Below, piece by piece: positions 37,779 to 47,794 of a stretch of DNA of 48,286 nt (positions are counted from its first letter, which is position 1; every line of letters starts with the position of its first letter). This DNA is from Nemertoderma westbladi (Eukaryota; Xenacoelomorpha; Nemertodermatida; Nemertodermatidae). The DNA lies in assembly GCA_032718475.1 (NCBI GenBank), contig JAUCBJ010001761.1, positions 1 through 48,286 of the forward strand, written 5' to 3'. Below the pieces are notes generated by a model, which worked only from the letters and a program-made list of their open reading frames with translations, was not told the origin of the DNA and searched no databases. The translations under genes and the position numbers were made by a program.

Positions 37779-37860
37779 ACCAAAATAGCTCACTTCTACA
37801 CCAAAATAGCTCACTTCTACACCAAAATAGCTCACTTCTACATCAAAATGCATCACTTAA
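37779..37860. repeat. 21-bp tandem repeat, nearly four copies
   Basis: Units of ACCAAAATAGCTCACTTCT start at 37779, 37800, 37821 and 37842, the last being degenerate. The unit is a multiple of three, so it reads as a periodic peptide on plus, but there is no supporting gene. Confidence 0.92.
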
Positions 37861-38055
37861 ATGTTCATACGACTTTATATTTACATACTCTGATATGTGG
37901 TATATAATTTGGTGGTACTACTACTACTAGGTCGAGCGAACTCAGACAGTGGAAATGAGATCGTTCCAGGCTTCCCGATTCTCCATAGTTGTTACAATTT
38001 CGTTTCTCTCAAGATCAGTATCCCTTTAAAGATGGTCTATATATGTTATAGCCAC

Positions 38056-38820
38056 TCATCCACGGGTATGCTTTCCATGTGTTGTTGGTTGCCAGAAAAG
38101 TAGATCTGGTATGACCTCGTCTTTACTTCTCCAGCAGTGCCCACTGAATCTTAATCTGCATTCACAGAGGGTGGTGGATACAGGTGGTATAGTACCATAG
38201 AGCTTGGCGTTTATCATGTGTTGTCTCCAGCTGATGTCTAGGGCTGCCCTTAGTAATCTTGTGTAGCAACCATCAATTCGGTGTTCAAGTGATTTTATCT
38301 GTATCCATGTCTCACCCCCGTATAAAAGTACACTTTCCACTGTGGCTCGAAAGAACTTAGTCTTCAGGTGCCTGGAGAGATCTGATTTCCAGATGGTATC
38401 CATTTGTGGACTTCTTGAAGTCCACAAAGGTCAGGACAGCAGGGAGATTCTTTACTTAATTCCCACAGTCACCATAGCGCAAGTATCTGAACTATTGTTG
38501 ATCTATTTGGTCGAAATCCGTTTTGGCTCTTATACAGCAGTTTCTCTGTGTGAGGTCTAATTCTATATAGAATCATTTTGTTGTATATTTTGGCAGCTAC
38601 CACAAGCAGACATATCCACGATAGTTTGTTGGTACACCAAGGTCTCCTTTCTTAGGGAGAGGCTTTAGTTTACCTTTAGTCCAAATTGGTGTTGGCTTTT
38701 CCTCTTTTAGCATTCCGTTGCAAACATCCAATAATGGTCTTTTCGTCTCCTAAGATGATTCATTTTAAAGAATCATCTTTAATCACGATGGTTGTTCCTA
38801 GTGGGAGCTTCTCCATAGTT
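38056..38820 (-). pseudogene. LINE RT fossil with an internal deletion (RTE-like)
   Basis: Minus-strand reading from about 38820 gives a Leu-Arg-Lys-Glu-containing start, then YNKMILYRI-like and AVLTFVDFKKS-like segments in broken frames. The protein then jumps to FFRATVESVLLYGGETWIQI, RLLRAALDISWRQHMINAKL and RLRFSGHCWRSKDEVIPDLL (from 38427 to 38056). The palm with the Ala-Asp-Asp box is missing. The tail resembles that of the 13-17 kb LINE but is clearly a different family. A further scrap of this family, in plus orientation, lies at 41838-41910. Confidence 0.75.
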
Positions 38821-38829
38821 GTGTTAAAA

Positions 38830-40205
38830 TAATATATGTCTGTGTATGATCCAGTTTTAATAAAAAATAATACGAAATAAATCCTGTACCAGTACTCAAA
38901 ATAACAAAAATGTAAATCTTTATTGAGCTAGTGCTACGTTAGAGTGATTTGATGAATAGCTCTGAGTTCATTCTGACAGACTTTGTTTAGCATAATGGCT
39001 TTATGCTTGGCCTTGCTTATGATTCTAAGGAAAATCCTGGTCAGTGATTAGATGGCTTATTTCAGAAGGGAATAAAAAGATAGGCCAAAAAAATTAAATA
39101 GATAGATAAAAAAATAAAAACTTACCGACAGTAAAAGATATTTAAAAGAAATCACTATTTAGAGTCATTGATTAGTTCGTATTTCAGTATCTTCCATTCA
39201 TATACTAACAAAGTTGCTGAGTTTAGGTTCTGTATTTTCATCATGTGAATAACCACTATTCGATGTATCTGGGAGTAAGTTATGCATGATACAGCAGTAG
39301 ACTTGGATTGCCAGTTGGATTTCCCCCAAAATGTTTATCACGAATTTTCTTTATTTTATTGGAAAGTATTCACTAACCAGAGGGACAACTCCTCTGATTC
39401 GTGTGATGGATGTTTCTATTACAAATCAACCACCGAAAATAGTTTCTTCTGATATCCTGCTCTTCATTTAATATCCTAGGATAGAACTGAACCTTAGCCA
39501 TCACGATGGCTGTAGATACTTTACATTGCTCCTTTACGTTATGCAATTAACATGTAGTTTTGATTTCAGCTAATGGTGTTTGTTCAAAGTGCTGTCTTTT
39601 CCTTTTCTCATCTGCCAAAGCTTCATTATATCTCAAGGATAAATGGGGCATTTAATTAGTCTTATACTAAATGGGAACATGTTTATTCATAATAAAAATC
39701 AAAAATATAATGATATTTGTTTTTGAGCGAAGGTGAATGATGTGATTAAATAATTATATTTATATTATTATATTGATATACTAAATCATTGATTTCAGGG
39801 AATAGATTTAATTTTAATTAATGCAGTAATAATAATGCAGTTGATGTTGATTGAGGCTTTGCCAATAAAATATTGAAACTGATAATGAAGTGATCCGATA
39901 GGCCAATATCACATTTATGTTTCAAAAATACATATTATTCACCAGCAAGCATTAGTAACACGTTCGTGGGGCCTTCGCGCAGCACGAGGCCCAGTTATGA
40001 GATACAAATAAAAATTGTGCGACTGTATCACAAAATCAGGTTATGAGATATTAACCCACACCACCAATTAATCAAAGAAAGGGTGACAGTACGTGTTCAC
40101 CCCTTTTAATCTGCACACCCCCCCCCCCCCTCCCCCCACCCACCAATACATAACCGCGACATCTACCACCCACGGAAGGGTAGCACGAACTTATTTCCAA
40201 TCGCA
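38830..40205. other. Non-coding stretch
   Basis: No gene is recognised. About 39958-40000 contains GTGGGGCCTTCGCGCAGCAC, matching the outer end of the TIR element at 32098. A C run with one T lies at about 40117-40137. Confidence 0.5.
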
Positions 40206-40515
40206 CGTTAAATATGCAAAGCCAGGTGGTTTATAGGAATATAATAAACGCAGTACTCGTTTTCATTATAAGCCTCTTTGCGTTCGTCCTGTTTTGTATT
40301 TAAATATATTTCTTAAACGCAGGCTAGGACGATCTTTATAATAATAATAACTAGGGATGCGATCAATATGTGAAGCCAGGTGGTTTATATAACAATTTAG
40401 TCAACGCAGTACTCGTCTTCATTATATGCCTCGTTGCGCTCGTCGCTTGTCCTGTTTTGTCATAAAATATTTTTCCTAAACGCAGACTGACGATCTTTAT
40501 ACAGTTATAACTATG
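40206..40515. repeat. Diverged tandem duplication of about 150 bp
   Basis: 40206-40350 and 40365-40515 share AAGCCAGGTGGTTTATA, ACGCAGTACTCGT, TTCATTATA and GTCCTGTTTTGT in the same order, and both end in ACGATCTTTATA. Identity is roughly 80 per cent with a few indels, so this is an old duplication. The minus-strand frame at 40363-40656 is not supported as a gene. Confidence 0.8.
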
Positions 40516-41394
40516 CGAAGTTTCGAAACTGTGCGAGTAACTGTTGATACATCTATGTGGAGATGTGTGATATGTGGAGATGTGTGATACAACGCCAACG
40601 CATCTTATGCCGATGTAGTAATATGGGTATTGAAATAATATTAAATCAATGTACACTCTTAAAGCTGCAGCGAAAAAATGTAGCTAATTTCCTAGTTACA
40701 TATAAAATAATAATATTATTTTTAAGAACATTAATTTTACTACTTTGCAAAAATTCAATTAAAAAATAACCAGACATATACATTGTGGAATAAACTATTT
40801 CAGAAGCCTACACAACAGCCATGCCATGGATTGTATTTATGTTATTATATCTGTCATTTACCTGAGATAGCAATACAACACTTATAGTAGAGTCAATACA
40901 GGAAGGATGTTGGGATGTTGGATTTCAAGAATGATGTCTGGGCTGGAATAGCAATACTGGTTGCCTATTACAGTACAATTCCTCTCTGGTTAGTCTACAG
41001 CCACAACTCCACACCAGCAGAGACTTGACCAATAATCATTCCCAGCAAATAGCTGCCTTACACACACATCCTTCCATCGTACCAGCATGTTAGCCAATAA
41101 ATGAGCAGTATTTAATGAGAATCAATTTTTTATGACGTTTTAATTACTTTAGATCAATTAAAGACACAATTAATAAAGCAAATCACTTGAACTAATTAAA
41201 AACTATAATAGAATGGCGTATGTGGATTACATCTGTATAATTTTTAAGTATAATTATTTAAATCTTATACTGTAAAACAATTAATTTCCTTTAAAAGGCA
41301 GGTTGAAAATGGTGTTTTTACCGTAATCAACTTAATTAACTAATTAACTGCTATTATCTTAGCTTCTCGAAGGCCACACGGAAATTCTACTTGG
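40516..41394. other. AT-rich non-coding stretch
   Basis: A short duplicated AGATGTGTGATA lies near 40560-40590. No gene is recognised. Confidence 0.45.
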
Positions 41395-41575
41395 AAAATT
41401 TCTAAACTTTTGCCAAACAACATGTGTACCAAGTTTGGATAGATTTCATCAAAGATTGGCTGAGTTATTAACGTTTAAAATTGGACGCGACTGAACGACA
41501 GAACGACAGGTTGATTAATGGTACCACTACGCTAAGGCTCACTCACTTCGTGGCTCGCCCCACAGATCCAGTATA
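41395..41575. repeat. Dispersed-repeat fragment with a TIR-element end
   Basis: GTACCAAGTTTGGATAGATT and GATTGGCTGAGTTATTAACG are followed by CTACGCTAAGGCTCACTCAC and TTCGTGGCTCGCCCCACAG. The last phrase equals the right terminus of the element at 32096-32622. Internal CGACAGAACGACAGG is a short imperfect tetranucleotide-like tract. Confidence 0.6.
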
Positions 41576-41837
41576 TGGCCATTCGATGTGTTACTCAATA
41601 TATAAAGTTGACAAATCAGAAACAATTCACAATTTTCAAGAAGTTGGTTGCAACTTTGTCTTTGGGAATGTCCACATGGAAGTTAAAATCATTCATGATT
41701 AAAAATTTCCCAAAGTAACTTAAGTGTGAAGACGATGTACGAACACCAGTAGTCCTATCTATCACTAGAATGAGTAACCTAACAAATGATTCTAATCCTG
41801 ATATATAGTATACCACTAATAATTGGCTATTACACAT

Positions 41838-41910
41838 ACACAAGTCTACTAAGGGCAGCCCTAAACATCAGCTGCAGACAACACATGAATTCGCCAAATG
41901 CCAAGATTTA
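41838..41910 (+). pseudogene. LINE RT scrap
   Basis: ACTAAGGGCAGCCCTAAACA and GACAACACATGA followed by ATGCCAAGATTTATGG correspond to the minus-strand LINE at 38200-38260 (LLRAALDISW...AKLYG). Only about 70 bases remain. Confidence 0.7.
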
Positions 41911-41929
41911 TGGTTTATTATTGCTGTTT

Positions 41930-42000
41930 TGGGTGAATGGCTGAATGGTTAGAGCGTCAGACTTCCAACCTGGAGTTCACCAGTTGGATCTCACCTCGAT
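41930..42000 (+). ncRNA. tRNA-derived SINE head or tRNA pseudogene
   Basis: TGGCTGAATGG at 41938-41948 fits a pol III A box. AGTTGGATCTC at 41982-41992 is a degenerate B box, about 44 bases downstream, and ACTTCCAAC between them resembles a TCC-anticodon (Gly-type) loop. The acceptor stem cannot be closed, so this is not a functional tRNA. A SINE head is the better reading. A body downstream (42000-42250) cannot be confirmed without other copies. Confidence 0.55.
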
Positions 42001-42378
42001 TTCAATGCCGACTTTGCAAAGCTGTGCCCACAAACGTTATAAGATTTATGGTACAATTATCACCTGCATCAACTGCAGCTTACAATAGGGTTGGTGCGCC
42101 AAAAAAAATTGTTGGGCTAGAAACAATCGAATACGGGGTAACAAGGTGCCCTGGATCGAGTGGTGGGATGTGTTTTTTGTAAAAACACGTGGAAACGGTC
42201 GAAATGGCGGGTTTAAGTAAGCCCGGGAAGCCAATTTTGAAAATCGGCTGAGATTGGCTGCTACATATTTGACGCCACTACGCTACGCAGTGCTCTGATA
42301 ATTTCTTATAGGGCCTATTGGTTTCTATGGAGGGTAATTTTAGATCCATTCAAATACACATTTAATCTCAATCAATTC
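42001..42378. other. Possible SINE body, otherwise unassigned
   Basis: Moderately GC-rich, with GTAAAAACACGTGGAAACGG and GTTTAAGTAAGCCCGGGAAG. No protein motif is recognised. Confidence 0.35.
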
Positions 42379-42426
42379 ACACGTGGCTTATATCAATTGA
42401 AAACACGTGGCTTATATCAATTGAAA
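42379..42426. repeat. 24-bp perfect tandem duplication
   Basis: ACACGTGGCTTATATCAATT followed by GAAA occurs at 42379 and 42403 without a mismatch. Confidence 0.95.
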
Positions 42427-42789
42427 GCGGAGAGTCTTGGGCGTCTTTTAACACTACAATTAATTAAATTCATGATCATGAACATTGATAAAATACTGTT
42501 TGCAATTTTGTAAACTTGGTAGATTGCCTGACCCCGTATGACAATATGCAAGCACTCGCCTAGCGACCTAATGCATTGCAGTATCGGAGTAGGCATATTG
42601 CTGTATTGTTGCTTAAGTTCATTAAGTTGAGTAAACCTACCGCTGTACCACTCATGCTACCACTTACTGACCGGTACACATTTCAACTTTATGAACCTGC
42701 AATACAGCAATGCGATACTGCAATGCCATAGGTGGATAGGGCTGAGTGGTTCAGTATACTACTTGAATACCTGTCAGGTAATCTCTGTC

Positions 42790-43755
42790 TGGCAACATAG
42801 CGCCTACAGAATTTGCGGTCCGCCACACTACTCAGTCCCGATGGTCCCAGCAACATAGCGCCTACAGATCTCGCAGTCAGCCACACACAGTCCAGGTGGT
42901 CCCAGTAACATAGCGCCTGCATATCTCGCGGTCAGCCACACTCAGTCCCGACGGTCGCAGCAACATAACGCCTACAGATCTCGCGGTCAGCCACACACAG
43001 TCCCGGTGGTTCCAGCAACAGAGCGGACACAGATCTCGCAGTCAGCAACACTCACTCCCGACGGTCCCAGCAACATAGCGCCTACAGATGTCGTGGTCAG
43101 CCACACACAGTCCCGGTGGTCCCAGCAACATAGCGCCTACATATCTCGCGGTCAGCCACACTCAGTCCCGAAGGTCCCAGCAACATAGCGCGTACAGATC
43201 TCGCAGTCAGCCACACACAGTCCTGGTGGTTCCAGCAACATAGCACCTACAGATCTTGCGGTCAGCCACACTCAGTCCCGACGGTCCCAGCAACATAGCG
43301 CCTACAGATCTCGTGGTCAGCCACACACACAGTCCCGGTTGTCCCAGCAACTTAGCGCCTACATATCTCGCGGTCAGCCACACTCAGTCCCGAAGGTCCC
43401 AGCAACATAGCGCCTACAGATCTCGCAGTCAGCCACACACAGTCCCGGTGGTTCCAGCAACAGAGCGTACACAGATCTCACAGTCAGCCACACTCACTCC
43501 CGACGGTCCCAGCAACATAGCGCCTACAGATCTCGCGGTCAGCCACACTCAGTCCCAACAGTCCCAGCAACATAGCGCCTACAGATCTCGCAGTCAGCCA
43601 CACTCAGTCCCGACAGTCCCAGCAAAATAGCGCCTACAGATCTCGCAGTCAGCCACACTCAGTCCCGACAGTCCCAGCAAAATAGCGCCTACAGATCTCG
43701 CGGTCAGCCACACTCAGTCCCAGCAACATAGCGCCTACAGATCTCGCAGTTAGTC
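42790..43755. repeat. Minisatellite, about 55-bp unit, about 17-18 copies
   Basis: The unit runs AGCAACATAGCGCCTACAGA, TCTCGCAGTCAGCCACACTC, AGTCCCGACAGTCCC. Copies vary by a few per cent and by small indels. Versions with CACACAGTCCCGGTGG and CACTCAGTCCCGACGG alternate over much of the array, suggesting a roughly 110-bp higher-order unit. The unit length is not a multiple of three, so the apparent Ser-His-Thr-Gln-rich frames at 43006-43630 are artefacts. Confidence 0.95.
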
Positions 43756-43777
43756 ATACACTTCAACAGTTCATCCC

Positions 43778-43830
43778 TATTCTCAAATCCGGTGTCCTTG
43801 AGCAGGCGTGTTAGGGAAGTCATTGATGAT
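43778..43830 (-). pseudogene. Scrap of the 13-17 kb LINE family (C-terminal region)
   Basis: CGGTGTCCTTGAGCAGGCGT and GGGAAGTCATTG correspond to 13440-13480 (CAGTGTCCTTTAAGATGCGT, AAGAAAGTCATGG). It lies directly beside the end of the minisatellite. Confidence 0.6.
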
Positions 43831-43920
43831 GATCACTGATGAAGGAGCAAATAATAAATTAATGTGTCAATCAATGAAGTGTTTTATTTATGTGTGGAAT
43901 TACATAAAGGGATATTTAGT

Positions 43921-44062
43921 CAGGCATAGTCAGACAAAAAAAATAATATTTGGCCAAACAACAAAATTACAAAACTATTTATCTTATTACCCAGGCATAG
44001 TTAGACAAAGAAAATTAATATTCGGTCAAAATACAATATTACAAAAATATTGTAAATACAAT
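43921..44062. repeat. Diverged 71-bp tandem duplication
   Basis: CAGGCATAGTCAGACAAA at 43921 and CAGGCATAGTTAGACAAA at 43992 start two copies that continue through AATATT(T/C)GG(C/T)CAAA and a TTACAAAA string. Confidence 0.8.
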
Positions 44063-44089
44063 TGCACCATTATGCAAAAATCGTAATCT

Positions 44090-44795
44090 CGAAGAATCTG
44101 TCAGTTTTTGCCCCATCTTAATAGACATGTACAGAACGACGATAGTCCCACAAGAAATGAAAACAAATAAGTTGGGCCAGTCCCCAAGAAAGTCTTTTCG
44201 TGGAATCTTGTTGATCTAGATTGCTACAAAGCTATACCATAAAATTCTATATCGCATCAGGAATGACTGCTACGTGGAAATCAGAATAGGTTCTGTAAAT
44301 GTCGTGGGACCATGGAGATAGGCCTTCAATTCAGTCTCTCGCTCACGTATGTTCAGCATACTATCATTATATGGGATTCCTGATGAAATTATTGCAGCAA
44401 TCAGATCAGTATACGATGGTTCGACAAGATTTGTGTCTACTGTTGGTGGTGACACATATCCAGTAAAGGTGTTATGGGGAGCCCTACATGGTGACATACT
44501 TTCTTGACATATCTTTCTTATTCATAATTGTGATTGACTATGTTCTACGCATGTCCTTAGATCATCACATTGAAGATGGGGTGATGGTAAATCCAACTAC
44601 CAGCTCCATAAGTCAAGGAAATTCTACCAAGTACCTAACTGATCTAGATTTAGATGATTTAGAAGTACTCTGAGAATCACTTGACGGAGCCCAACGTTTC
44701 ATCAGCTCATTAGAACAGGCTGCTTCTTGTGTTGGTCTTTTTGTTAACTCCAAGAAGACCAAAATTTTGACAATCAACATTGACCATTAACATTC
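44090..44795 (+). pseudogene. LINE RT fossil, same family as 13321-17067
   Basis: Plus-strand fragments match the RT of the 13-17 kb LINE in order: DMYRTT(I/R)VPQEMKTNK, a frame-broken Arg-Gly-Ile-Ser-Leu region, PDEIIAAIRSVYDGST, a shifted Leu-Trp-Gly-Ala-Leu-His-Gly-Asp, FLFIIVIDYVLRMSLDHHIE, then KYLTDLDLDDL in place of the catalytic Phe-Ala-Asp-Asp. Since this copy retains LRMSLDHHIEDGVM, it shows what the longer copy lost at its ATT/ATG tract. Several stops are present. Confidence 0.85.
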
Positions 44796-45118
44796 GATAT
44801 GACAGTCACCATCGATCCTGAACATCACCATGGGTCGGTCCTTCAGTGATAATGTCAAACGAAATTCAATCCATCTTTATGATTTTATGCAAGAAGTGAA
44901 CAGGAAAGCTGTGGACTCATACTGGTCCCAGTGGCCATAAATTCTGGATAGACTATTATTATGTTTCTTAAGAATTACAGAAGCTCTGTGTACTAACTAT
45001 TTACATCTTAGTTCATAAAATAGCAATTTATGGCATGAGTGATGATGATGAATGAAAGGCTGTAAAAGCTTTAAAGTGTTCATTATTAACAATGGCTAAT
45101 CAATTTTTATTTATTTCT
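44796..45118. other. Non-coding stretch
   Basis: No gene is recognised. It separates oppositely oriented fragments of one LINE family. Confidence 0.45.
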
Positions 45119-45210
45119 GGGGGGAGCAATGGGACACCTCTCATATTATATTGTATCTTGTTAGAGATGTGTGTGTGCATTGTACTTAACACAGCGAACC
45201 TGGTGTAGAG
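45119..45210 (-). pseudogene. Inverted scrap of the 13-17 kb LINE family
   Basis: AATGGGACACCTCTCATATT and TTGTTAGAGATGTGTG...CATTGTACTTAACACA match 13612-13680 (AATGAGACACCTCCAATGTT, TTGGAGATGTGTGCATTGTA) in minus orientation. Confidence 0.8.
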
Positions 45211-45646
45211 CTACTGAGAGGTTCTCAGTAGGCCACAGAATGAGTCGCGGCCCAAACAGACGGCGGTGGCCAAGAATGCAGTTAAGAGGGTAGATAAAAT
45301 CACAAGTGTTGTGAAGCATTAATGTTAAACCTTATAATAAGAGTAGCAATTAATCAATTTGTGAATTATTATACCCCCTAAATAATATAACTAGTCAGAA
45401 AAAGTCTCAGTCCGATGCCTGTGTACGTCACTTCTCAGTAGGCCCCCCTACACCCTAACCGGCACTCTTGTAACTTATGGCGCTTAAACACAAGAAGATC
45501 GTCCTACCCTAACATTACACTAATATATATCAATAGCGGTAAAACACTGAGTGAGGAATACATTCAGGATTACAGATTTAGAGTAGTATGTAGGTTAATT
45601 ATCCGGTTGATCAATACTTCACTATTTTCCAGGTGTTTTATTAGTC
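45211..45646. other. Non-coding stretch left of the LTR element
   Basis: TTCTCAGTAGGCC appears at about 45224 and 45432. No gene is recognised. Confidence 0.45.
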
Positions 45647-45651
45647 TTTTC

Positions 45652-45906
45652 TATCACGAAGCCATGCTTCAATAGTGACAATAATGTATGTAAAAAAGTA
45701 ATAGTGATCAAACAGAATCAATATAATGCAATAATCCTCTTCCTCCTAAATCGTACATATATAACTACATATAGCACTACAAAGTAATACATAAGCCAAA
45801 TAGCTGACACCGTAAACCCCTCACCGTGGCAATAGGTAATAATAATACAGTAGATAGGTTCTAGATATATCAACACATAGATACATATATCTGGCAATAT
45901 CCGACA
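45652..45906 (-). repeat. 3' LTR (255 bp)
   Basis: On the minus strand it starts TGTCGGATATTGCC and ends GATA. About seven differences from the other LTR give roughly 97 per cent identity, so the insertion is old enough for some drift but far younger than the other retroelement fossils here. Confidence 0.92.
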
Positions 45907-45918
45907 TCTCCCCCCACC
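45907..45918 (-). promoter_or_regulatory. Polypurine tract
   Basis: GGTGGGGGGAGA on the minus strand, abutting the 3' LTR, is the expected plus-strand DNA synthesis primer of LTR retroelements and fixes the element's direction. Confidence 0.85.
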
Positions 45919-46370
45919 ATTGCGATTACAATTTGGAAATGTGCGATCGTTATTATAAGTTTTTAAGAGTCAAGAGATTCGAAATCCTGAAGCTTCAGAC
46001 TCTGCGTGAGTAATATTTCCCATCCATACGACAAGACATAAACTGTGGCTTCTTTCGCGCTCGTGTACTTCGTCGTGTTACTGTGGTCCACTCACTAACT
46101 GGTGCATGTTGAACTTCTGGGATAGTAACTTTTCAGTAGAAATGTTTGACGTTGGACTGGGGATGTCGGTGCCGGGAATCTGGCCACTTTCCAGATGTTC
46201 TAAGTGCTTGATTTCGATTTGGCGGTGGTTCAGGTAGTTCCTCATTCACATTAGTGTGAAGTTGCTGAGGTGTATTTGTATTATTTACGATAGGAAATGA
46301 TGGATCTGCGTTTTTTGATATTATTTTTCTGAGTACCTTCTATTTCTCAAGGTACATCGACCAGAACCAT

Positions 46371-47473
46371 TCATTCTAAATGTGGTAGACCCCTTGTGAA
46401 CCTGGTAGGGTCACTTGTTTCATGCAGTATGAAAAAACATGATGTATCAGAGTTCATGTAGGCGGAACTGCTACGATTTCTATTAGTTGCTTGCAATGCT
46501 GGTGGTGTTGAATGAGCAACTTTCTTTGGCGACAAACTCGCGAGAAGTGGTTCTGTCTGCCACAGTTTGAACAATTTATCCCCCATGCTGGGCAGTCTTT
46601 CCGAGAATACATATCCCAGCCACAACCAGGACATTTGCCATTAGTAGATGGAACAGGCTGTGTGTAGATAGTTGTTTTCCATAGCCACTTTGTACTGGTC
46701 GCGTATATTTCTTATAATTCGATGCAGCAGCTGCCACACTTTGGCTGTAGTCGACTTAAAGTTGTGATTTGGCTATTCTACCATCCTCAAGAGCTTGTAT
46801 GAGATCAAATTTATCTTGGAAACCTGTTAGCTGTGAGTCTCGTGACAATACTTCACCTTGGATGTCTTTATCCACTTGACCAACCACCATCTGATCAGTT
46901 GTACTGATCATAGTTGTGCTGATCATAACTCACTCTAGCCCCACATGAGGGTTGAGTGCACTTAGTAATGAAATCACAAAGGGTGGCTTTAGCTTTTAGT
47001 TTAGCGACAAATGCGTTATTTGATTGGCCAGGGGCTTGCCGTTGAGCGTAGAATTCCTTTCTATGCACAGCTTTGTTCTTGCCTTTAACAGCTATTTTCT
47101 TAATCGTAATTAGGAAATTTGATTCATCCATTTGGCCTAACGCATCATTACCGATAAAGTCAAACAGTGTGTGACGTAACTCCATTGAACATGAACATCT
47201 TAGTTCTAAAATCAAATCTTGTCCACTGAGGTTTGCGCGTCTCTTGTAGATTTCCCATTCACTTTTAAAGAAAGCCCACTCCGATTCGGTGGCCTCGATG
47301 TCAATGGAGGGACGGTCAGGTTTCTTTACATTAATAGAACTTCGTTGACTGGAAGTTGACATGAGGGCTTGTAATTGATCCATACTGAGCTGGATTGGAG
47401 TTGGGTTTTCAACTGGGGCGTGACCCTGGTCGCAGGTATTTGCAGTGTTGGAGATTGTGTGGCCGTAAGCCAA
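46371..47473 (-). pseudogene. Gag-like gene with zinc knuckle, frame-broken
   Basis: 192 codons (47473-46895) form a capsid-like region: KPDRPSIDIEATESEWAFFK, WEIYKRRANLSGQDLILEL, and AQRQAPGQSNNAFVAKLKAK. The frame breaks at three copies of a CTGATCATA-type string (46890-46930). Capsid sequence then continues as VVGQVDKDIQGEVLSRDSQL and FDLIQALEDGRIAKSQ. Further down, another frame gives KCPGCGWDMYSRKDCPAWG and CSNCGRQNHFSRVCR (about 46640-46540), a CCHC-type nucleic-acid-binding knuckle. Gag would build the retroelement particle and bind its RNA. After the knuckle the frame runs into a short pol-tail remnant instead of a protease. Confidence 0.82.
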
Positions 47474-47516
47474 TATCAGATATACAAAATTAATAAATTG
47501 TAAAAATTTGTTGGGT

Positions 47517-47534
47517 ATCCCACCCCAGCCACCA
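47517..47534 (-). promoter_or_regulatory. Primer binding site
   Basis: On the minus strand TGGTGGCTGGGGTGGGAT starts directly after the 5' LTR, complementary to a tRNA 3' end reading ATCCCACCCCAGCCACCA. The ATCCCACC part resembles a T-arm of Leu-type tRNAs, but the tRNA identity is only a guess. Confidence 0.8.
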
Positions 47535-47789
47535 TATCAGGACGCCATGCGTCAATAGTGACAATAATGTATGTAAAAAAGTAATAGTGATCAAACAGAA
47601 TCAATATAATGCAATAATCCTCTTCCTCCTAAATCGTACATATATAACTACATATAGCACTACAAAGTAATACATAAGCCAAACAGCTGACACCGTAAAC
47701 CCCTCACCGTGGCAATAGGTAATAATAATACAGTAGATAAGTTCTAGTTATATCAACACATAGATACTTATATCTGGCAATATCCGACA
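47535..47789 (-). repeat. 5' LTR (255 bp)
   Basis: Same length and ends as the 3' LTR. On the minus strand the start is TGTCGGATATTGCCAGATAT. AT-rich, with several possible TATA-like strings. The inner end ACGCCATGCGT is palindromic, as is its partner AAGCCATGCTT in the other LTR. Confidence 0.92.
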
Positions 47790-47794
47790 TTTTC

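Larger units (their letters stand above)
45652..47789 (-). mobile_element. Internally deleted Ty3/Gypsy-like LTR retrotransposon, 2,138 bp
   Basis: Two 255-bp direct repeats (45652-45906 and 47535-47789) bound the element. TTTTC flanks it on both sides (45647-45651 and 47790-47794), a 5-bp target duplication. On the minus strand, a primer binding site (47534 down) directly follows the 5' LTR, and a purine-rich tract GGTGGGGGGAGA directly precedes the 3' LTR (about 45907-45918). Inside are a gag-like gene, a CCHC knuckle in another frame, and a short tail like the end of a pol gene (TRRSTRARKKPQFMS). Protease, RT, RNase H and integrase are absent. It could only have moved with help from a complete relative. 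Confidence 0.92.

Noticed and set aside
43006-43630. Ser-His-Thr-Gln-rich plus-strand frames resembling a repeat protein
   Set aside because: The 55-bp unit is not a multiple of three, so the peptide period breaks between units; this is a DNA satellite.
42790-43755. CRISPR-like array
   Set aside because: Units are tandem with no unique spacers, and the genome is that of an animal.
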